Positions 48,561 to 57,797 of a DNA stretch of 64,000 nucleotides are shown here, piece after piece. The position numbers and the translations under genes were made by a program. This stretch comes from an uncultured Dehalococcoidia bacterium (lineage in GTDB: Bacteria; Chloroflexota; Dehalococcoidia; Lucifugimonadales; UBA1123), in assembly GCA_958296105.1 (NCBI GenBank), contig OY282441.1:469800-533799 (forward strand), read 5' to 3'. Numbering within the stretch: the stretch's first letter is position 1; each line of letters starts with the position of its first letter. The notes beneath the pieces are model-generated. The model searched no databases. It worked only from the letters and a program-made list of their open reading frames with translations, and was not told where the DNA came from.

Positions 48561-51170
48561 TCAGCTGCGGCTTGGCTTGGAGCGCCAATCAATGATGACC
48601 TGCCGAGCCGATTCCGAGTCTTCTTCTACAAGACGAAGCAACTCATACAACAATTCAACCTCCTGCTCGACGATGCCATCGGCAATCCACGGATAATCTA
48701 TTACCAGCCCTGCCAGCTCCGGATCCGCATGGTAGATTATGACCAAGCTAGAGATGGCATTCATTTCACGGTCATCCATGTCGTCAGCCAGCCACGAGTA
48801 GCCCAGCATCTGCCTGATTAGCTGCGGGTGCCCTGAAGCAATCATAGCCAGGGAGTTAGTCAACGCCTGTTCTAATTCCGTAATGTAGTCAGCAGTCCAA
48901 GAGTAGCCCAGTATCTGCCTGGACAGTTCTTCACCCTCCCTCGCAATGAGCGCAAGCGATAGGATGAATCCCCTTTCGGTCGAGGTCTCATCGTCTCTCA
49001 ACCATCTGTAGCTCAACGGATTCAGTCCCAACTCCTGTATGTAAGACTTATATCCCATGTTCACGATTTGCCGCGCCGATTCCAAATCTTCTGCGGCGAG
49101 GTTAGACAAACCTTGAATATTTCCGACCTCACCCCAAGTCACGCCATCAGCCACCCACTTGGAGCTTATGATTAGCCTGCGCAATCCAGGGTCGATCCAA
49201 GAAGTCCAGCGAAGAACAAGGTTAAGATTCCTCGCTTCGTCTTCTGTAATTCCGTCGGCGATCCAAGTCATTCTGGCGATTATGGCGACTAGGTCGGGGT
49301 CCAAGTTCCAAGGATCGAGGATCACTCCAATTTTAATAGGTGGAGGTACCGGAGTGGGAGTGCCTGTACTCATCGAAGCAGGATCGGCTTCGGAATCCAC
49401 AGTTTCGGAGCAGACATAGTTCAGATGATGCTTTTCAAAGTATATAAACGGCACTCCAGTGCGCTGTAATTTGCAACGCTCGGGGATGCGCTCAAACACA
49501 TGATCTTCCAAGTTCGCGTTGAACTCAATCGCGGCGAACCCGAAATTTCGATGGATGTAAAGATCGAAGGCGGGTAGAAATACTCCGTGTACTGACGCGC
49601 GCCGATTGTTGTAATCGGGGATTAAGAATGCCTGCAAGTCAGCATCATCTATAGACGAATTGAACGAAACTTCCCATCTGTGCCTTGCGGCGGGCATGTT
49701 CAACGCTCGGAACAGGTTCCTGTATCGGAGCGCCCTGTCGTGTCCCCCCGATTCTCTCACCAAGAACGTTGCCCATGTCGGCACACTAAACGACAGGTAA
49801 GAAGAGGTAGCAGATGGCGGAAATATCTTCACAAAAAATGGGTACCGGCTTCCCCCATCTCCAGCGAAATGGACGTACCGATTGCGGTCCCAGTCCACTA
49901 TCCCCTTTACGGCTTCGAGACACTGCTCTAGCCCTCTGCCATCCTCCGGCTGCCACCCACTCGCGCGCATCGCGTGAGTGAACGGACTCAAGACCTCTCC
50001 CGGTCGAATTAGGACTTCCGAACCCCTCGCACCCCCCCTGCTCCCATACCCCAAAAGCTTATTGGTGAGGAGCGCGGAGCTTACGAAGTTTTCGCTGATT
50101 ATATCGTGTATGTACTTTGAAGGAGGCATATATATCACACCAAGCGCCAACAACTCCTCTTCCGAGAAGTCGCGCAGGTCGCACGGGCTGAGCGCGTCCG
50201 CCTGTACCACTGCGTGATGAGTCAGGTCCAGCAGTTTCATTCGCTGAAACTGCGCGAGACGATCATGAGCACCAGCGTAGTCCCTCGGATCGTAAGCCAT
50301 CTGTCCCTTGCAGTAGAGGCAGGTTCCCGGGAAGACTCCAAAGTCGTCCAGCGCCCTCGTCATCTCGGCGCCTTCGGCTCTAGGGTCTGACGGGTCGGCG
50401 GTGACGTCGTGGACGGTGGTGTATGGGTCGTAGAAGGTCAGCATGAAGAGTAACGCCTGAACTTCGTTGGCATCCAGGGCTTCCAGCTCCCAAGCCTCGT
50501 AGAAGGGTGGGAGTCCGAAAACGCTCTGAGCGCGATCCAGCGCTCGCAGCTCACGCTGGGACAACTCGCCGTCCGCCAAGAACGCCTTGTCGCCTGCCGT
50601 CTCAGGCGCAGGGCGCAGGACAGCCTGCCGAAGTTTCGGGTGGTAGCCCTCGAGTCTGATGAGTACGGGGTCCGGCGTAGCCGTTGGGGTGGGAGTGGGC
50701 GTATGGGTGGGAGTGGGAACGGGCGTCAGTGTCGGCGTGGGCGTGGGAGTGGGCGACGGCGTAGGCGTTGGGGTGAGTGTCGAAGTCGGAGTGGGAGTAG
50801 GGGTATGGGTAGGCGTGGGAACGGGCGTCAGTGTCGGCGTGGGAGTAGGCGACGGTGTCGGGGTTGGGGTAAGTGTCGAAGTCGGAGTGGGAGTAGGGGT
50901 ATGGGTGGGAGTGGGAACGGGCGTCAGTGTCGCCGTTGGAGTGGGAGTAGGTGACGGTGTTGGGGTGGGGGTGAGTGTCGCTGTGGGAATCGTCGTGGGC
51001 ATTCTGGCAGCTGTGGGGGTGGGTGTGACCGTACTCAGCGCGGTGGGAAGCGCCTGAACAGCCACAACTGCCGTAGGAGAACCGCCGCCGAATCCGCTAT
51101 CCCGAACACAGCCCACACTCAGCGCAGCCACCACCGCTCCCACCCAGATATAGACTCCGAAGCGTCTCAA
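48561..51170 (-). CDS. exported protein with TPTP linker and C-terminal helical repeats (unknown function)
   Basis: An 869-residue protein if TTG 51170 is the start (GAGG 6 nt upstream). Residues 1-21 are a hydrophobic signal segment ending SVGC, an imperfect lipobox, so a lipoprotein is possible. About residues 30-175 form a low-complexity linker of [13 protein letters not shown] type, like that of the giant protein. A globular central domain (about 180-560) follows, with scattered cysteines ([15 protein letters not shown]) and no recognised catalytic motif. The C-terminal 270 residues hold about six degenerate helical repeats around (S/P)WxADGIxxxE...L..DPEL. The frame continues upstream to 51665, antisense to selA, but that part lacks protein character. 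Probably anchored on the outer face of the cell. Confidence 0.75.
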   Translation of the reverse strand: MRRFGVYIWVGAVVAALSVGCVRDSGFGGGSPTAVVAVQALPTALSTVTPTPTAARMPTTIPTATLTPTPTPSPTPTPTATLTPVPTPTHTPTPTPTSTLTPTPTPSPTPTPTLTPVPTPTHTPTPTPTSTLTPTPTPSPTPTPTPTLTPVPTPTHTPTPTPTATPDPVLIRLEGYHPKLRQAVLRPAPETAGDKAFLADGELSQRELRALDRAQSVFGLPPFYEAWELEALDANEVQALLFMLTFYDPYTTVHDVTADPSDPRAEGAEMTRALDDFGVFPGTCLYCKGQMAYDPRDYAGAHDRLAQFQRMKLLDLTHHAVVQADALSPCDLRDFSEEELLALGVIYMPPSKYIHDIISENFVSSALLTNKLLGYGSRGGARGSEVLIRPGEVLSPFTHAMRASGWQPEDGRGLEQCLEAVKGIVDWDRNRYVHFAGDGGSRYPFFVKIFPPSATSSYLSFSVPTWATFLVRESGGHDRALRYRNLFRALNMPAARHRWEVSFNSSIDDADLQAFLIPDYNNRRASVHGVFLPAFDLYIHRNFGFAAIEFNANLEDHVFERIPERCKLQRTGVPFIYFEKHHLNYVCSETVDSEADPASMSTGTPTPVPPPIKIGVILDPWNLDPDLVAIIARMTWIADGITEDEARNLNLVLRWTSWIDPGLRRLIISSKWVADGVTWGEVGNIQGLSNLAAEDLESARQIVNMGYKSYIQELGLNPLSYRWLRDDETSTERGFILSLALIAREGEELSRQILGYSWTADYITELEQALTNSLAMIASGHPQLIRQMLGYSWLADDMDDREMNAISSLVIIYHADPELAGLVIDYPWIADGIVEQEVELLYELLRLVEEDSESARQVIIDWRSKPSRS

Positions 51171-51184
51171 GTCTATCCTCGCTA

Positions 51185-51207
51185 AGTTAGGACTTACGCT
51201 GTTGAAC
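51185..51207 (+). repeat. second copy of the inverted-repeat element's arm
   Basis: A 23-bp stretch starting AGTTAGGACTTACGC and ending GTTGAAC repeats the left arm at 45997-46019 with two mismatches. Here no inverted partner was found nearby. It lies 15 bp upstream of the TTG start of the TPTP-linker protein, on the other side of which selA begins, so it may be the scar of an excised or degenerate element. Confidence 0.6.
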
Positions 51208-51230
51208 TGTTGCGGATGATATAGGATAAT
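51202..51230 (+). promoter_or_regulatory. candidate promoter for selA
   Basis: TTGAAC (51202-51207), 17 bp, GATAAT (51225-51230) on the plus strand, about 175 bp before the selA start. The -35 box is the last part of the 23-bp element-arm repeat, similar to the situation in front of tsaE. Confidence 0.4.
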
Positions 51231-51404
51231 CCCAATCCTCAGCAAGCAAGTTAGACGAACCAACTCAAATGCGATGGCCACGACTACATACAAGAGTGAG
51301 GATACGGGAGTGCGAGCGTTCACAGTCACACAGTCGACGTCCCACCAAGGGGGGTGCGATTCTCTGGCGCATGTTGGCTTGCAGGCGCGGGGGTGGGAAA
51401 CGGA

Positions 51405-52775
51405 ATGACGTCTAGATTCAGGGCGATACCGGCGGTCAACGAGGTTCTCGCTGATCCGAGAGTCGTCGAGCTGATGGGCAGATACTCGCGCGACGCCATC
51501 GTAGAGGTGGCGCGCGAGGAGCTGGGCGCGGCGCGCTCGGCGGTGGGCGCGGGCGCGGATCCCCCTACCCTTCCGGAGCTGGCGCAGTCGGTGGCTCGGA
51601 GCGCGGCGGCGCGCTGGGCGCCGTGGCCTCGCCGAGTCGTCAACGCCACAGGGGTCGTACTGCACACGAACCTAGGGCGCGCTCCGCTGAGCGAAGACAG
51701 TCTGAAGGCGGTCGCCATAGCCGCGTCCGGGTACAGCAACCTAGAACTCGACCTGAGAGACGGGAAGCGCGGGTCGAGGCAGGCGCGCATCTCGGATCTG
51801 GTCTGCCAAGCCACAGGCGCAGAGGCTGCGCTGGTGGTGAACAACAACGCATCCGCGCTCATGCTCGGGCTGGCGGCGGTGGCGGCGGGCAAGGAGGTAA
51901 TAGTCTCGCGCGGCGAGGCGGTGGAGATCGGGGGCGGGTTCAGGATTCCGGACGTGCTGCGCCAGAGTGGGGCGAGTCTGGTCGAGGTCGGGACGACCAA
52001 TCGCACATACGCCAAGGACTTCGAAGACGCAATCGGCGAGAACACGGGCGCGATCCTGTCGGTCCACGCATCGAACTTCCGCGTAGTGGGGTTCACGCAT
52101 TCGCCCGCCATAGGCGAGCTGGCTGCGGTGGGAAGGCGCGCAGGGGTGCCGGTGATGCACGATCTGGGCAGCGGCTGCCTGCTGGACACGCGCCCGTATG
52201 GGCTGGCGCACGAGCCGATGCCTCAGCAGAGTGCTGCCGCAGGCGTCACGCTGGGGTTCTTCTCCGGGGACAAGCTGCTGGGGGGGCCGCAGGCGGGAAT
52301 CATCATCGGCGGGCGCGAGTGGGTGGCGAAGGTGGCGCGGCATCCGCTGGCTAGGGCGGTGCGGATCGACAAGCTGAGCATGGCGGCGCTTTCGGCTACG
52401 CTACTGCACTACATTCACGGGGAGGCGGAGCGGAAGGTGCCGGTCTGGCGGATGATATCGGCGCCGGTGGACGAGCTGCGAAGGCGGGCTGCCGGGTGGC
52501 TGGCAGCGGCGGGAGCGTGGGCGGCGGTGGTGGACACGAGATCGGCAATAGGCGGCGGAAGCCTGCCGGGAGAGACGCAGGAGTCGGCGGCGCTGCGGAT
52601 AGACTGCGCCGCGCTGGGAATATCGCCGGGCGAGACGCTGGCGCGGCTTCGGGGTTTCGACCCGCCCATCGTGGGCAGAATAGAGGCGGAGTCCGCGCTG
52701 CTGGATCCGAGAACGATCTTGCCGGAGCAGGACGAGGCGATCATGGGGGCATTGAGGGCGCTTCGGAACGGCTAG
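51405..52775 (+). CDS. selA: L-seryl-tRNA(Sec) selenium transferase
   Basis: A 456-residue PLP enzyme that converts Ser-tRNA(Sec) to Sec-tRNA(Sec) using selenophosphate. The N-terminal tRNA-binding region ([16 protein letters not shown]) is followed by [19 protein letters not shown] and [16 protein letters not shown]. The PLP lysine is K290 in [17 protein letters not shown] 51405 gives the usual N-terminus; an ATG 17 codons earlier is less likely. selB, selC and selD are not in the window, and the formate dehydrogenase here uses cysteine, so the selenoproteins served must be encoded elsewhere. Confidence 0.95.
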   Translation: MTSRFRAIPAVNEVLADPRVVELMGRYSRDAIVEVAREELGAARSAVGAGADPPTLPELAQSVARSAAARWAPWPRRVVNATGVVLHTNLGRAPLSEDSLKAVAIAASGYSNLELDLRDGKRGSRQARISDLVCQATGAEAALVVNNNASALMLGLAAVAAGKEVIVSRGEAVEIGGGFRIPDVLRQSGASLVEVGTTNRTYAKDFEDAIGENTGAILSVHASNFRVVGFTHSPAIGELAAVGRRAGVPVMHDLGSGCLLDTRPYGLAHEPMPQQSAAAGVTLGFFSGDKLLGGPQAGIIIGGREWVAKVARHPLARAVRIDKLSMAALSATLLHYIHGEAERKVPVWRMISAPVDELRRRAAGWLAAAGAWAAVVDTRSAIGGGSLPGETQESAALRIDCAALGISPGETLARLRGFDPPIVGRIEAESALLDPRTILPEQDEAIMGALRALRNG

Positions 52776-53195
52776 GGGGCGGTTCTCGAAACGCGCCTAC
52801 GCGATACGTACACGGGATGGACAGAATGCGGCGGGCGCAAGGAACGGATGGGGGCGGTTCTCGAACTGCGCCTACGCGACGCGCACAGGATGGACAGGAG
52901 TCCCCCGCGAGGGCAGGAACGGCTAAAGGCGGTTCTCGAAACGCGCCTACGCGCACAGGATGACGGGATGCGGTGGGCGCAAGGAACGGATGGGGGCGGT
53001 TCTCAAACTGCGCCTACGCGACGCGCACAGGATGGACAAGGCGCGGCGGGCGCAAGAACGGCCAAGGGCGGTTCTCGAAACGCGCCTATGCGACGCGCAC
53101 GGGATAGACAGAATGCGGCGGGCGCAAGAACGGCCAAGGGCGGTTCTCGAAACGCGCCTATGCGACGCGCAGAGGATGGACAGGATGGCTGAGGT
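52776..53195. repeat. six tandem repeats of about 66-76 bp between selA and rarA
   Basis: Each unit begins GGCGGTTCTCGAA(A/C) followed by (C/T)GCGCCTACGCGACGCGCA, then GGATGGACA, then GCGGGCGCAAG-AACGG. Starts are near 52778, 52852, 52928, 52994, 53067 and 53139. The last two units are nearly identical; the third is shorter. Frames stay open through the array on both strands but carry no protein character. The GTTCTCGAA core is shared with module B of the mosaic at 20.6-23.6 kb. Confidence 0.92.
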
Positions 53196-53204
53196 TCGGA
53201 GAAG

Positions 53205-54524
53205 GTGACGCTGTTCGATCACGGCAGGGAGCGGCGTCTGCGTCACAGCGCGCCGCTGGCGGAGCGGATGCGCCCTCGCGGGTTCGACGAGTTCGTTGGA
53301 CAAGAGCATATCGTGGGACCGGAGACGGTGCTGAGAAGGTCGATCGACGCGGGCCACGTGCCTTCTATGGTGCTGTGGGGGCCGCCGGGCTGCGGCAAGA
53401 CCACGCTGGCCGCGCTGATCGCGCATCTGGTGGACGCGCATTTCGAACGGCTGAGCGCGGTGGCGTCGGGTGTGGCGGATCTGCGCCGCGTGGTGTCGGA
53501 GGCGAGGGATCGGCTGGGCATGAACGGCGTGAGGTCGATACTGTTCATAGACGAGATACACAGGTTCAGCAAGTCTCAGCAAGACGTCATCCTGCCGCAC
53601 GTGGAGGATGGCACGGTCACGCTGATCGGCGCGACTACGGAGAATCCGTCTTTCGAGGTGATCTCTCCCCTGCTCTCCCGCGCCAGAGTCTATACTCTGC
53701 GCCAGCTGACGGACGAGCAGATGCGGCGGACGCTCGACGCCGCGATGGGGGACGCGGAGCGCGGGCTGGCGCGCGGCAGTCCCGTACTAGACGAGGACGC
53801 GGCGGCGGCGCTGATCGCGCTCAGCGGCGGTGACGCGCGCGTCGCGCTCAACACGCTGGAGCTGGCGGTGAACGGATCCAAGCGCGACGGCGACGGGAAC
53901 GCGCGGGTTACGGTCGAAGTCGTAGAGGACGCCGTACAGCGCAGATCCACGCTGTACGACCGATCTGGCGATCAGCACTACGACACGATCTCTGCTTTCA
54001 TAAAGTCGGTGAGGGCGTCTGATCCGGACGCGGCGGTGTACTGGCTGGCGCGGATGCTGCACGCGGGGGAAGATCCTATGTTCGTGGCGCGGCGGCTGGT
54101 GATCCTAGCGGCGGAGGACGTGGGGCTTGCAGACCCGCGCGCGCTGCTGGTGGCGGTGGCGGCTCAGCAGGCTGTCCATCTGATCGGGATGCCCGAAGGA
54201 CGGATACCGCTGTCGGAAGCGGCTATCTACTTGGCCTGCGCGCCCAAGAGCAACAGGGCATACGCCGCGATCGGCGAGGCGATGGGCGACGTGGAGCGCG
54301 GCGCGAACGAGCCGGTGCCTCTGCACCTGCGGAACGCGGTCACGGGGCTGATGCGCGGCATGGGGTACGGGCGCGGCTACGAGTACGCGCACGACCACGA
54401 GGGCGGCTTCACGCCGACCGAGAATCTGCCGGACGGGCTGAAGGGGCGGAAGTACTATGCGCCGTCCGAGCAGGGATACGAAGGCGAGATCGGCGAGCGG
54501 ATGAAGGGATGGTGGGGAGATTAG
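53205..54524 (+). CDS. rarA: replication-associated recombination protein A (MgsA/RarA AAA+ ATPase)
   Basis: A 439-residue AAA+ ATPase of the RarA/MgsA/WRNIP1 family, acting at stalled replication forks. The N-terminal APLAERMRPRGFDEFVGQEH is followed by Walker A GPPGCGKT (59-66), Walker B ILFIDEIHRF (112-121), the sensor-1 segment LIGATTENPSFE and the arginine-finger region SRARVYTL. The C-terminal tetramerisation domain (YWLARML, AAEDVGLADPRAL) is present. The GTG start has GGAGAAG directly before it. The coding 3' end was partly duplicated downstream. Confidence 0.95.
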   Translation: MTLFDHGRERRLRHSAPLAERMRPRGFDEFVGQEHIVGPETVLRRSIDAGHVPSMVLWGPPGCGKTTLAALIAHLVDAHFERLSAVASGVADLRRVVSEARDRLGMNGVRSILFIDEIHRFSKSQQDVILPHVEDGTVTLIGATTENPSFEVISPLLSRARVYTLRQLTDEQMRRTLDAAMGDAERGLARGSPVLDEDAAAALIALSGGDARVALNTLELAVNGSKRDGDGNARVTVEVVEDAVQRRSTLYDRSGDQHYDTISAFIKSVRASDPDAAVYWLARMLHAGEDPMFVARRLVILAAEDVGLADPRALLVAVAAQQAVHLIGMPEGRIPLSEAAIYLACAPKSNRAYAAIGEAMGDVERGANEPVPLHLRNAVTGLMRGMGYGRGYEYAHDHEGGFTPTENLPDGLKGRKYYAPSEQGYEGEIGERMKGWWGD

Positions 54525-54680
54525 CAGTCGGCCGCCAGTGGACTCCGAGCGGCGGCGGTGATATGCGCCGTCAGAGCAAGGATACGAAGGCGAGATTGGC
54601 AACCGGCCGCCAGTGGACTCCGAGGGGCGGCGGTGATATGCGCCGTCAGAGCAAGGATACGAAGGCGAGATTGGCGAGCG
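54460..54680. repeat. partial duplications of the rarA 3' end
   Basis: The final rarA segment (TATGCGCCGTCCGAGCAGGG, then ATACGAAGGCGAGATCGGC) reappears twice after the stop codon, near 54560 and 54635. These copies read ATATGCGCCGTCAGAGCAAG, then GATACGAAGGCGAGATTGGC. Each is linked by a GGCCGCCAGTGGACTCCGAG block, giving a repeat period of about 76 bp. The copies are out of frame with rarA and non-coding. Confidence 0.9.
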
Positions 54681-54694
54681 GCTGAAGGGGGAGA

Positions 54695-55936
54695 CTAACG
54701 GCCGGCCGGCAGTGGCAGGCTGTCGGAGCGGCTCAATCGTCTGGCGTATCTGGTGAGCGCCAAGCCTGTCAGTATCACTATCGCAGCACCCGCGCCGACT
54801 GCGAACGGGGCTCCGATCAGCGAGGCGATCAGGCCGGTGTGGAAGCCGGTCATTCCGGACATCCCCCACATCATCGCCTGAAAGCTCAGCACTCTGCCGC
54901 GCATCCGTCTATCTACTCCGGACTGCATTATGGTGTCCGCGGCGGTCTCGTACAGGGAGGTCGCCGCGCCGGTGAGCGCGAACAGCGCGAGCGACAAGGG
55001 CAGCGAGCGCGAGATGGAGAACATAAACAGAAAGCATCCGAACGCGAGCAGTCCGCCGACCATGAGCCATCCCTTGTGCCTGAAGTCGCCCACTGAGGAC
55101 AGAGCCAGCGCGGTGACGGCGGCGCCCGCGCTTGCGGCGGCGAGCAGCATTCCCAGCGCGGCGGCGCGCTCGCCCAGCACGTCTCTTACTATTACCGGAA
55201 GCATCGGCTCTACGGACCAGCCGAACAGCTCGCTGACGAGGATCGCGCCCAGCACGGTTCGCGTCAGCGGATTCCTCAGCGTGTAGGCGACGCCGGATTT
55301 GAGCTCGTCCAGCGGCGAGAGTCGTCCTCCATCCGTGTCGGGCGTGTCGGGCGCTGCTGCTGCGCTCGGCGTGTTCACGAGGCTCATTAGTGCCAGGAAC
55401 AGCGCGTCTCCGGCGAGGATCACGAGGTACGCCCAGCCGATGCCGGCGCCGTCTATGACGGGGCCGATGGACAGCGGAACGGCGACGCCGACGGCGGTCA
55501 TCGAGGCTACTCGCGCGGCGGTGGCGGTGAGCAGATTTTCCCGTCCGACGATGTCCATTGTGAGCGTCTTCATGCCCGGGATGCGCGCGGCATCTGCGGT
55601 TCCAGCGCAGACGGCGAACGCGATTACGTGCCAGAGCTGGACGGAATCGGTGAAGACGAGCGCGGCGAGGATGGCGGCGGTGGCTCCTCTCAGCGCAGAC
55701 GCCGCCCTGACGACGTCCTTCTTGCGGAAGCGGTCGACCAGCACGCCGCCCCAAGGTGCGAACACGGTCATTGCCACGCCGCCGGCGCCGGCGGTCGCGC
55801 CTACCCAGAACGGCGAATCGGTGACCTGAAGGGCAAGCCAGCCGTGAACTGTGATGTAGGCGATCAGGCTCACGTCGCCGAATGCGCCGGCTGTCCAGAA
55901 CAGCCTGAAGTGGGGATTTCGCAGAATCAGCAGCAT
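54695..55936 (-). CDS. MFS transporter (EntS/DHA3-like)
   Basis: A 413-residue polytopic membrane protein with about 11-12 hydrophobic helices and a central loop rich in polar residues (about 195-215). MFS motif A appears between helices 2 and 3 as GGVLVDRFRKKDVV. The N-terminus FRLFWTAGAFGDVSLIAYIT resembles MFS_3/DHA3 exporters. It probably effluxes a small molecule; the substrate is unknown. It is convergent with rarA. The ATG at 55936 has only a weak ribosome site. Confidence 0.88.
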   Translation of the reverse strand: MLLILRNPHFRLFWTAGAFGDVSLIAYITVHGWLALQVTDSPFWVGATAGAGGVAMTVFAPWGGVLVDRFRKKDVVRAASALRGATAAILAALVFTDSVQLWHVIAFAVCAGTADAARIPGMKTLTMDIVGRENLLTATAARVASMTAVGVAVPLSIGPVIDGAGIGWAYLVILAGDALFLALMSLVNTPSAAAAPDTPDTDGGRLSPLDELKSGVAYTLRNPLTRTVLGAILVSELFGWSVEPMLPVIVRDVLGERAAALGMLLAAASAGAAVTALALSSVGDFRHKGWLMVGGLLAFGCFLFMFSISRSLPLSLALFALTGAATSLYETAADTIMQSGVDRRMRGRVLSFQAMMWGMSGMTGFHTGLIASLIGAPFAVGAGAAIVILTGLALTRYARRLSRSDSLPLPAGR

Positions 55937-56442
55937 GGGATCGCAGCCAGTATGCGCAGACGGCGCGGGGATATGAAGTCGGGGGGGCTTTCCGTGAAAG
56001 GCTCACTCTCGCCCCGTTCGCCGATATCGAGAACAGGCGAGGACAGCCCCTGTATATGCGGGTCACTCTTGCCCCCATCCGATCCTGTCAGGTCGAAGTG
56101 TTCGCGGATGGCTGGCAGCCGCCTGCCGCCGAGCGTCAAGAAGCGGGGGATGCTCCGTCGGCGCGATCCATGAGCCGCTGGCAGTCGTCGAATATGCCGA
56201 GACGGTGAACGCTGCCGCTGCGAAACCAGCCTAACGCCGCTCCGTACTCGGCGATGAGAAAGTGGAGTGTCGCGGAATCTCTGGCCACGGACGAAACGCG
56301 GTCTCGAAGTCCGAGAGCGCCATTGGGATTCACGAAGAGATACGCTTCCGAGCAGGCGCTGAGGCCGCGCTTCCAATGCTTCGACTTGTGGATTCCAGCG
56401 GTCGAGGGAGCGCAATGGGTTCGCATTGGGAGCTTTCGATTC
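55937..56442. other. intergenic region with possible gene remnants
   Basis: About 500 bases upstream of the MFS gene and downstream of the threonine aldolase. A 96-codon minus-strand frame (56136-56426) includes SEAYLFVNPNGALGLRDRVS and LHFLIAEYGAALGWFRSG, which look protein-like. A second minus frame nearer the MFS gene gives DPHIQGLSSPVLDIGERG. Neither has a good start or a known domain, so both may be remnants or dispersed intergenic repeats. Confidence 0.35.
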
Positions 56443-57471
56443 TCACACGGCGAACACTTCCCGCACCTGTTCGAGTGTGTAGTCTATGTCGGATTCGGTG
56501 ATGCCGTAGTGGGTGACGTAGCGCCAGCGGCTGGTACCGCCGCCGCCCTTGACGCCGCGCTCGACTAGCTGGCGATGGAGGTCCTGCCAGTCGTCTCGCT
56601 GGATTTCGAAGAACACGAGGTTGGTTGGCAGGGAGTCCGGGTCTATGTCTATGCCTGGGATTTCTGCCAGCCCTTCGGCGAGCTTTCGCGCGTTGGCGTG
56701 GTCTTCGGCTAGGCGTTCGACCATCGTATCCAGAGCGACTATGCCGGCGGCGGCTATGACGCCGACCTGTCTCATGCTGCCTCCGACCATCTTGCGCCAG
56801 CGCCGCGCCTCCTGGATGTAGTCGGCGTCTCCCACGATGATGGAGCCGATTGGGCAGCTGAGACCCTTCGACAGGCAGAAGGTGAGGGAGTCGGCGTCTC
56901 GCGCCAGCTCGGAGGCGGGGGCTTCGAGCGCCACGGCTGCATTGAATATGCGCGCGCCGTCGACGTGAAGCGCGATGTTCGTCTCGCGCGCCACTGCGGA
57001 TATTGCCTGCATGTCGTCCTGGGTGAGGGCTGCGCCGCCACAGGCGTTCTGAGTGTTTTCGAGGCAGACGGCGGCTGTTCGGGGCATGTGGGGGTCGTTC
57101 GGGCGAACTGCTGCTCTCACGTCTTCGGGGTCGAGCATCCCCCTGTCGTCGTTGGGGACGGTGTGGAACGATACTCCGCCGAGCGCGGACGCGCCGCCGG
57201 CTTCGCTTCTGAAGATGTGCGCCTTGCTGCCAAGAATGATCTCGTCGCCGCGCTGGGCGTGGGCGAGGACGGATACGAGGTTTCCCATAGTGCCGCTGGC
57301 GACGAATACGGCTGCCTCTTTGCCGAGTCTCTCGGCTGCCTTCGCCTCGAGCGCGTTGAGCGTCGGGTCTTCGCCGTATACGTCGTCCCCAAGCTCAGCC
57401 TCGTACATTGCCATTCGCATCTCGGGCGATGGGTGTGTAACCGTGTCGCTGCGCAGATCGACAACTCGCAT
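56443..57471 (-). CDS. ltaE: low-specificity L-threonine aldolase
   Basis: A 342-residue fold-type I PLP enzyme cleaving L-threonine/allo-threonine to glycine and acetaldehyde. The N-terminus VVDLRSDTVTHPSPEMR and DDVYGEDPT are diagnostic. The PLP-stacking histidine is H85 (GSKAHIF), HVDGARIFNAA holds the aspartate/arginine pair, and the Schiff-base lysine is K202 in CLSKGLSCPIGS. TTAGGAG lies about 11 nt before the ATG. Single gene; no operon partner. Confidence 0.94.
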   Translation of the reverse strand: MRVVDLRSDTVTHPSPEMRMAMYEAELGDDVYGEDPTLNALEAKAAERLGKEAAVFVASGTMGNLVSVLAHAQRGDEIILGSKAHIFRSEAGGASALGGVSFHTVPNDDRGMLDPEDVRAAVRPNDPHMPRTAAVCLENTQNACGGAALTQDDMQAISAVARETNIALHVDGARIFNAAVALEAPASELARDADSLTFCLSKGLSCPIGSIIVGDADYIQEARRWRKMVGGSMRQVGVIAAAGIVALDTMVERLAEDHANARKLAEGLAEIPGIDIDPDSLPTNLVFFEIQRDDWQDLHRQLVERGVKGGGGTSRWRYVTHYGITESDIDYTLEQVREVFAV

Positions 57472-57797
57472 GGTTCAGTGGCTCCTAAATATGGATATGG
57501 GCTTTCGACGTCAAGGCGTTCGCGTGAAAGCAAGCCGTCGCGCGTCTCTCGGAGATTGTACATTTCTATGGGAGGGATTGATAGGGGTCATGGCGACTGG
57601 CGCTATTGCGCCTGCGAGCAGATTTCGGTCTCAGCCAAGCGAGCAGTCCAACGCTGGCTCAGCTGATGGCGTCCGTCGTTCCTGAGTGCGGGGTACTGGC
57701 AGATGCCGCTTGTCTGTGGGCGGGCGTCTTGTCAAACTGCGAGTGGGTAGCCTAGACTTTGGGGGACGGTGGACGGCGCAGGCTATGGGGATGGACT
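57472..57797. promoter_or_regulatory. divergent promoter region between ltaE and the hydrolase pair
   Basis: A 326-bp gap between divergent genes, so promoters for both must lie here. No clear -35/-10 pair was found. A short AT-rich block (TCCTAAATATGGATATGG) lies just upstream of ltaE. Confidence 0.35.

Noticed and set aside
51171-51665. N-terminal extension of the TPTP-linker protein to 51665
   Set aside because: The extra 165 codons are antisense to selA, Arg-rich and cross the 23-bp element arm. A TTG with GAGG at 51170 starts a proper signal segment.
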